Assembly (NCBI GenBank): GCA_027625095.1
Contig: JAQBXN010000080.1
Coordinates: 1 to 38,675, forward strand
Reading direction: 5' to 3'
DNA: 38,675 nucleotides
Source: Planctomycetota bacterium
GTDB lineage: Bacteria; Planctomycetota; PUPC01; JACPCR01
Under the pieces are notes generated by a model. The model was given only the letters and a program-made list of their open reading frames with translations. It had not been told where the DNA came from and searched no databases. A program made the translations under genes and the position numbers. How positions within the stretch are numbered: position 1 is the stretch's first letter; each line of letters opens with the position of its first letter. Of this stretch, positions 33,601 to 38,675 are shown one piece after another.

Positions 33601-36290
33601 AAAGGGGCTCCGTTTGCAAATAGTTTTAGTTCGCAGACCAGGCCTGCGATCTCTTGTTTCAGTGTCTCCAACGTCGCGCCGGCGCCATCCAAATCGTTCC
33701 GCTCTGCCATGAGCTCAAGCTCTCCTGCAGCTTTCTGGGCCCCGGAAGCACCGAAGTTCCCTACGCTGCTCTTGATGCTGTGGGCCGCGTCCTGCAGGGC
33801 ACCGGCATCGCCGCGGGAAAAGGATTCGTCCATCTCGGTGATGAGAATCTCTGACGAATCGAGGAATAACCGGATGAGTTCACTTGCGAGTTCTCTATCT
33901 CCTCCAGTTCGCTCCAGGATGGCCGATACACCAGACGGCCCGGTCGAATTCTTTTGTTCAGGCTGTTCGATAGTGTCGGGCTCTGGTTCATCGGTAAAGG
34001 CATGAATCTTGGACAACAGCACTTCGACATTGATTGGCTTGGTGACGTAATCATTCATGCCGGCGGCAAGACACAGCTCCCGATCACCGACCATTGCATG
34101 GGCAGTAATAGCAATGATTGGAACATCTTTCCCTCGTTCCGCGACACGGATTGCAGCAGTGGCCTGGAAACCGTCCATTACTGGCATGCGAACGTCCATA
34201 AGCACGAGGTCGAACCGCTCCTGGGCGAAGGCTTCCACCGCCTCCCTTCCGTTGTCGGCGATAACGAGGGAGTAGCCCCGCTTCTCAAGTATTCCAGCGA
34301 TAACTTTCTGATTTACCAGGTTGTCTTCAGCCAGGAGTATGCGACACGCCCGACTGGATTCTCTGAGGGTATGTCTGGTTATGATATTGGGCTGCGGTTC
34401 CCGTCCAGGCTTACGGCCCAGCACCTCAAGAATGGCCTGCAGCAGCTCCGACTGATCGACAGGCTTGTTGAGATATGCTTCGATGCCAGCCCTCTGGTAT
34501 CTGGTGGTGTTCCCTCTAGAGTCGGTGGAAGTCAGCAGAATGAGCTTCGTCTCGGCTTTCGCTAACTCGGACTGAAATTGTAATGCCACCGTGAGGCCAT
34601 CCATCATTGGCATTTGAAAATCCAGAAGCGCTACATCAAAAGGATCGTCGGCTCGCAATGCCGCAAGCAGTTTATCGAGAGCTTCCCTGCCGGTACTGGC
34701 AGTCTCTACGGCCCTGCTCCACTGTTTCAGCATGGCGTGGAGGATGCGCAGATTCGTTTTGTTGTCATCAACCACAAGGATTTTCAATCTACTCAGGGCA
34801 ACGGCGCGGCGGGTTGAAACCCCGGAAGATTGCTTCTTCACGGCGGCCTGAAGAAAGATTTCGAACTGGAAGGTGCTTCCCTTTCCGGGCTGGCTTTGCA
34901 CCGATATCTCGCCGCCCATCATTGATACCAGCCTGGATGAGATGGCCAGGCCGAGTCCTGTACCTCCATAGACACTGGTGGCTGAAGCATCGGCCTGCGC
35001 AAATGCCTCAAAGATCTTCTGTTGCTTGTCTTCAGGGATGCCGATACCAGTGTCTCGAACTGAAAAGTCCAGGCCAATGCTGTCCTTGTTGGCAGGCAGG
35101 GCCTTCACCGTGAGCAGGATTTCTCCCCGTTCGGTAAATTTAATAGCGTTCCCGATCAGGTTGATGAGAACCTGTCCGAGCCGGCCCGGATCACCGATTA
35201 CTGAATTGGGCACACTCTTCTGAATGTCGCAGAGCAGTTCAATTCCCTTCTCATGGGCACGCATGGCGAGGGCTTTCATTGTCTGGCCGATAGAGTCCCG
35301 CAGGTCAAAAGCGACGGGCTGCAATTCCAGCTTGCCAGCCTCGATTTTCGAGAAATCCAGGATTTCGTTGATGATGTCGAGAAGCGTTTTGGCTGAGGAG
35401 TGCACGATCTTCAGGTTTTCTCGCTGTTCGGGGCTCAAGTCCGAATCGAGCGTGAGTTCTGTCATTCCGATAATGCCATTCATCGGCGTGCGGATTTCGT
35501 GGCTCATGTTCGCCAGGAATTCTGACTTGGCACGGTTGGCGGCTTCGGCGGCGTCAGTACGCTCGGCAACGCGCCGATCAAGGGTTTGATTCAATTGTGA
35601 CAGGTCCTCCGCCTGCCGTTCCAACTGGAGATTGGTGGTTGCTATGGTTTTCTGCCAATTCCGCGTCGTTACCAGGACAACTGCCCAGACGATCAGCAGC
35701 AGAGAGAAGAGAGCAATCTTCGCTACGGTGCTGGCGAACGCCTTCCGGTGCTCCGTTTTCAGGCTGGCCTGAACGGTTTGCATGAGCTGGTCAGCGAACT
35801 CTTCCATGCCCGCTTCATACACTTTCTTCTGCACTTTGTAAGCGTCACTGAAAAGTAGCGCCAGTGCTTCTGGTTGGCGCCCCTCCCGCAAGTGCTGAAA
35901 GGCTTGATTTTCCATCTCAACGAGCTTGACGTTCGCCTCTTTCGTCTGCTCTGCTGCCTCTCCACCTTCGGATCCGGGGGCCAGCTTGACGGTTTCCTCG
36001 ATTGCCCCTCTAAGCTTCGGTTCGAATTCCCGATATCGCTTCTCCCAAACCAGATCCCCCGTGGCCGCGGCCATCCGGGCGGACATGGTGAGCACTTCAT
36101 CGAGATGAATGATAGTGCCGCGCAATTGAGCGATTCGGATATCTCGCTGCCTGTATGACTTCACGTTCTGGAACGTACCGTATGACGTCCAGGTCAACCA
36201 GGCAATGGCGAGCTCTGTGAGAATGATCGCTGCCGTGACAAACAGGAGCAGATGTCGGTCTTTCGAATGGTGTTCAGAAGCTTCAATCAT
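33597..36290 (-). CDS. Hybrid histidine kinase with two receivers and Hpt
   Basis: An 897-residue membrane sensor kinase. Membrane helices at about 13-34 and 190-210 enclose a helical periplasmic sensor domain. Then come a HisKA domain with H264 (NMSHEIRTP), an HATPase domain (VRDTGIGIPED near 411, GGTGLGLAIS near 442), receiver 1 with D557, receiver 2 with D699, and a C-terminal Hpt with H837 (AAHSIKSS). The full His-Asp-(Asp)-His phosphorelay is therefore in one chain. Both ends overlap neighbours by four bases (ATGA at 36287-36290 and 33597-33600), so three genes are translationally coupled. The ligand is unknown. Confidence 0.95.
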   Translation of the reverse strand: MIEASEHHSKDRHLLLFVTAAIILTELAIAWLTWTSYGTFQNVKSYRQRDIRIAQLRGTIIHLDEVLTMSARMAAATGDLVWEKRYREFEPKLRGAIEETVKLAPGSEGGEAAEQTKEANVKLVEMENQAFQHLREGRQPEALALLFSDAYKVQKKVYEAGMEEFADQLMQTVQASLKTEHRKAFASTVAKIALFSLLLIVWAVVLVTTRNWQKTIATTNLQLERQAEDLSQLNQTLDRRVAERTDAAEAANRAKSEFLANMSHEIRTPMNGIIGMTELTLDSDLSPEQRENLKIVHSSAKTLLDIINEILDFSKIEAGKLELQPVAFDLRDSIGQTMKALAMRAHEKGIELLCDIQKSVPNSVIGDPGRLGQVLINLIGNAIKFTERGEILLTVKALPANKDSIGLDFSVRDTGIGIPEDKQQKIFEAFAQADASATSVYGGTGLGLAISSRLVSMMGGEISVQSQPGKGSTFQFEIFLQAAVKKQSSGVSTRRAVALSRLKILVVDDNKTNLRILHAMLKQWSRAVETASTGREALDKLLAALRADDPFDVALLDFQMPMMDGLTVALQFQSELAKAETKLILLTSTDSRGNTTRYQRAGIEAYLNKPVDQSELLQAILEVLGRKPGREPQPNIITRHTLRESSRACRILLAEDNLVNQKVIAGILEKRGYSLVIADNGREAVEAFAQERFDLVLMDVRMPVMDGFQATAAIRVAERGKDVPIIAITAHAMVGDRELCLAAGMNDYVTKPINVEVLLSKIHAFTDEPEPDTIEQPEQKNSTGPSGVSAILERTGGDRELASELIRLFLDSSEILITEMDESFSRGDAGALQDAAHSIKSSVGNFGASGAQKAAGELELMAERNDLDGAGATLETLKQEIAGLVCELKLFANGAPL

Positions 36291-36799
36291 TTTTCACTTG
36301 ATGTATTTGTTGCAACAGTTCGTGAATTAACGAAGGCCTTCTGTGCGGCATCACGAATCTGCAGAACGGATGCCGGTTTTTCGAGGTAGTCGACCGCACC
36401 CAGGCGGAAAGACTGGATGGCAGTCGCCGCGTCGTGGCGGCCGGAGATCATGATGACCGGAAGGTTAGGCTGGACGGCCCGGATCCGGGCCAGCACCTGG
36501 AGGCCGTTCATCTCAGGCATGTTGATATCCAGAATTGCCAGGTCGAATGCTTCGACCTGTATGGCGTTCAGCGCGTCGTGTGGATGTGAAAACGACACCG
36601 CTTCGAAGTTGCCGGTCTCCAGCGCCAACGAGGTGTACTCCAGCACGGATTCATCGTCATCGAGCACCAGGGCCCTTGTACTGGGGCTAGTCCTTGTACA
36701 AGCGCGATGAGTTTGGAACCCAAATAGCTGAAAGCCTCCGAAACGCCGCCAGGTGGAATCTGGCGGCGTTTTTGATCGTTTTTTGATCAACGTGCTCAA
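36287..36799 (-). CDS. Response regulator, 5' end replaced by IS1380 insertion
   Basis: The native part (36287-36691) is a complete receiver: acidic DDDE, phosphoacceptor in AILDINMPEMNG, serine in MISGRHD and lysine in YLEKPAS. Upstream of TSPSTRALVLDDDE the frame now runs into the IS left end as far as a TTG at 36799, giving about 35 residues that are not part of the original protein. The true 5' part of the gene lies beyond the IS: from 38575 the minus strand stays open to the window edge. The protein either lost an N-terminal region or lost its own start and promoter. It was the first gene of the phosphorelay operon, so the whole operon may be affected. Confidence 0.8.
   Translation of the reverse strand: MSTLIKKRSKTPPDSTWRRFGGFQLFGFQTHRACTRTSPSTRALVLDDDESVLEYTSLALETGNFEAVSFSHPHDALNAIQVEAFDLAILDINMPEMNGLQVLARIRAVQPNLPVIMISGRHDAATAIQSFRLGAVDYLEKPASVLQIRDAAQKAFVNSRTVATNTSSEK
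36686..36691. repeat. Target site duplication, left copy (GCTAGT)
   Basis: GCTAGT directly precedes the IS left end and is repeated directly after the right end at 38569-38574. A 5-6 base duplication fits IS1380-family transposition (usually 4-5 bases); one base is ambiguous because of the neighbouring G run. Confidence 0.7.
36742..36773 (+). terminator. Intrinsic terminator inside the IS left end
   Basis: AACGCCGCCAG (36742-36752) and CTGGCGGCGTT (36760-36770) pair perfectly over 11 bases with a 7-base loop, followed by a run of T. It lies upstream of the transposase and would block transcripts entering from outside, a known way of keeping transposase expression low. Read on the minus strand there is no strong T tract. 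Confidence 0.75.
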
Positions 36800-36821
36800 C
36801 CTTTGATCGGAGGCTTTTCAA

Positions 36822-38342
36822 GTGAATACAAATGACCAGCGGATTATACGAAATCGGAAGCGAAGATTGGAGCGGCGTCTTGACCATTCGAAGGACACTC
36901 CTCGTGATACGCCCATGTTCGCATTGCCGAATTTGCAATATGAAATGGCTGATCGAATACAGTGCCTCAACTGTGGAGGCATCGGAGCGCTGGCCTTGCT
37001 GGCAAGAAATATAGGGCTGGTGGAGGCGATTGACTCGCGGCTGCACTTGTTAAAAGTCCATCTTCCATATCATGAATCTGACCATGTGCTGAATATTGCT
37101 CTGAACATCCTTGCGGGCGGCCAATGCCTGGAGGATATGGAACTCCTCCGGACCAACGAAAGCTATCTGAATGCACTGGGAGCCAAGCGGACTCCAGACC
37201 CGACGACCGCGGGAGATTTCACACGCCGCTTCAAAGACGAGCACCAAGTGATGATCCTCCAGGAGGCCATCAACAGTATCCGGCCGAAAGTATGGGAATC
37301 CGGTCTCTCCCGAGGCGACCGAAATGAAGCAATCATCGACATGGACGGGACTCTTGCCGAAACCACCGGCGAGTGCAAAGAAGGGATGGACATTTCCTAC
37401 AAAGGCATCTGGGGATATGCACCACTCGTCATCTCCCTGGCCAATACCATGGAGCCCCTGTATCTCGTCAACCGTTCCGGCAACAAGACCTCGGCGGACG
37501 GAGCAGCCCCCTATGTGGACAAAGCCATCGACTTGGTCTCTAAAAGTTTCAAAACCATCCTCCTTCGAGGTGATACCGACTTTTCACAGACCGCCCACTT
37601 GGATCGATGGGACAGCCAAGGCATCCAATTTGTTTTCGGGATGGACGCCATGCCCAACCTGACCCAAATCGCAGAAAACCTCAACGAAAAGCAATGGAAA
37701 CCCCTTACACGCCGAACCAAGGCAGTCCTGAAAACCGAGCCCAGGCAGCGCCCGGCCAACGTCAAAGAACAAATTGTCAAAGCGAGAATGTTTAAGAACA
37801 AAAAGCTCCAGAGCGAACACATCGCGGATTTCGAATACCAGCCGACGAAGTGCAAACAGGCCTACCGAGTCGTCGTGCTCCGCAAGAATATCTCCGTCGA
37901 ACAGGGCGAGGATACACTCTTTGATGAAGTCAGATATTTCTTCTACATCACGAACATTCGGAAAGGCTCTGCCGACAAAATCGTCTTCCGGGCAAACGAC
38001 CGCTGCAACCAAGAGAATCTCATTGAGCAAATGAAGAACGGTTTTTATGCCATGCGTATGCCCGTCGGGGACCTCATTTCCAACTGGGCTTACATGGTCA
38101 TGGCCGCCCTGTCCTGGACCCTAAAAGCCTGGTGGGCTCTTCAAGTACGCTACAAGCCACGAAAGCAGGAAATCCTGAAAATGGAATTTCGCCAATTCGT
38201 GAACCTGATTATCCGCATCCCCTGCCAGATCGTGAATACCGCCCGCAAAACCATTTACCGGATCCTCGGATACAACGCTTGGACAGAGACCTTCATGAAA
38301 ACCTTCGATCTCATAAGACAACTAAAGCCCTGCCAAACTTAG
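36822..38342 (+). CDS. IS1380-family transposase
   Basis: A 506-residue DDE transposase. The first acidic residue lies in IIDMDGTLAETTGE (about 168), the second in ILLRGDTDFSQT (about 250), and the glutamate in CNQENLIEQMKNGF (about 405), the order of the IS1380/IS4-like superfamily. The GTG start at 36822 is set by the Shine-Dalgarno CGGAGG at 36808-36813, eight bases upstream. No frameshift or stop interrupts it, so the enzyme should be functional. Confidence 0.92.
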   Translation: MNTNDQRIIRNRKRRLERRLDHSKDTPRDTPMFALPNLQYEMADRIQCLNCGGIGALALLARNIGLVEAIDSRLHLLKVHLPYHESDHVLNIALNILAGGQCLEDMELLRTNESYLNALGAKRTPDPTTAGDFTRRFKDEHQVMILQEAINSIRPKVWESGLSRGDRNEAIIDMDGTLAETTGECKEGMDISYKGIWGYAPLVISLANTMEPLYLVNRSGNKTSADGAAPYVDKAIDLVSKSFKTILLRGDTDFSQTAHLDRWDSQGIQFVFGMDAMPNLTQIAENLNEKQWKPLTRRTKAVLKTEPRQRPANVKEQIVKARMFKNKKLQSEHIADFEYQPTKCKQAYRVVVLRKNISVEQGEDTLFDEVRYFFYITNIRKGSADKIVFRANDRCNQENLIEQMKNGFYAMRMPVGDLISNWAYMVMAALSWTLKAWWALQVRYKPRKQEILKMEFRQFVNLIIRIPCQIVNTARKTIYRILGYNAWTETFMKTFDLIRQLKPCQT

Positions 38343-38568
38343 GGGAGGGACAGTCACCGTTGGGTTTCGACAGAGACAGTCTGTACACTGCATAAAAAGA
38401 GTGCAAAAAAACTGAATTCTCGGGCAAACAGGAATCCCCGAAGTCAGAGTTGTGCCGGAATTCATTCATCCGCAGGAATAAATGAAGCTCCGTAAGGCCC
38501 GGTCAAGATTTCCGGGCCAGATCATCGTCGATCAACAGAACAACCACTCACGGTACGCTTGTTTTGGG

Positions 38569-38574
38569 GCTAGT
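38569..38574. repeat. Target site duplication, right copy (GCTAGT)
   Basis: Second copy of the six bases found at 36686-36691, directly after the IS right end. Removing the IS and one copy joins 38575 onward to 36691 in an open minus-strand frame leading into the receiver domain. Confidence 0.7.
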
Positions 38575-38675
38575 GCGTGATGGTTCCTCAATCCCCGGGG
38601 CGTTGCCCTGCTCTTTACCCACATTTTCAATTCTTGAACGCCAAAGGTGTTCTTTCTTCCAGCCCAGGGTTCGCG
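38575..38675 (-). pseudogene. Possible severed 5' part of the response regulator gene
   Basis: Read on the minus strand and joined across the target duplication, this stretch is open in the frame of the receiver (… NAPGIEEPSR then TSPSTRALVL). It runs off the window. I do not recognise a domain in the 33 residues, so it may be a linker of a longer regulator or kinase, or simply upstream non-coding DNA that happens to be open. Confidence 0.35.

Larger units (their letters stand above)
36692..38568 (+). mobile_element. IS1380-family insertion sequence
   Basis: A complete 1877-base element. Terminal inverted repeats: CCTTGTACAAGCG (36692-36704) and the complement of CGCTTGTTTTGGG (38556-38568), agreeing at 9 of 13 positions with the inner ACAAGCG exact. 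GCTAGT duplications flank it. It holds one transposase gene in the plus direction, a strong terminator hairpin between the left end and the gene, and 226 non-coding bases after the gene with a GGCCCGG/CCGGGCC hairpin (38496-38518). Intact gene and ends suggest a recent, possibly active insertion. Confidence 0.88.

Overview
The window looks like part of a chromosome from a Gram-negative, environmental bacterium. An LptF/LptG pair implies an outer membrane. The large DUF58 / von Willebrand / DUF4175 cluster, the phytanoyl-CoA dioxygenase-like protein, the multi-domain hybrid kinase and the REP-type repeats are reminiscent of Planctomycetota, Verrucomicrobiota/Lentisphaerota or Hydrogenedentota-like lineages, but the phylum is an inference and not proven here.

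Region 1 (1-8123, minus strand) is a defence-like operon read right to left: a large SNF2-type helicase with a C-terminal DUF3883-like domain, a degenerate PLD-like protein, a small protein with an HExxH motif, and a DUF1156-type DNA methylase that runs off the window. The genes overlap or abut. Two carry lesions: an in-frame amber codon in the helicase (6501-6503) and a one-base frameshift in the methylase (about 1495). The methylase also contains two REP-pair palindromes and copies of a CTGYGT-type repeat, all read through in frame.

Region 2 (8355-13130) holds a secreted/membrane protein, an orphan NuoE-NuoF fusion without the rest of its complex, and a phytanoyl-CoA dioxygenase-like protein whose HxD iron motif reads HSG.

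Region 3 (13513-25708, plus strand) is a seven-gene aerotolerance-like (Bat-like) cluster: DUF58 protein, BatA-like VWA protein, VWA/GATase-like membrane protein, a secreted prenyltransferase-fold protein, a 1306-residue DUF4175-like coiled-coil membrane protein, a secreted Gln/Glu-rich protein and a HEAT/TPR protein. The usual MoxR ATPase is absent. The membrane protein at 8355-10232 resembles members of this cluster.

Region 4 (25731-32379) has a small minus-strand ORF, lptF-lptG on the plus strand, and a convergent minus-strand operon TPR protein - recN - secreted beta-rich protein.

Region 5 (32638-38675) has an initiator tRNA with a promoter and a downstream hairpin, then a minus-strand phosphorelay operon (response regulator - hybrid kinase - response regulator) with ATGA overlaps. 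An IS1380-family element (36692-38568, terminal inverted repeats and GCTAGT target duplication) is inserted at the 5' end of that operon and cuts the first regulator from its upstream part.
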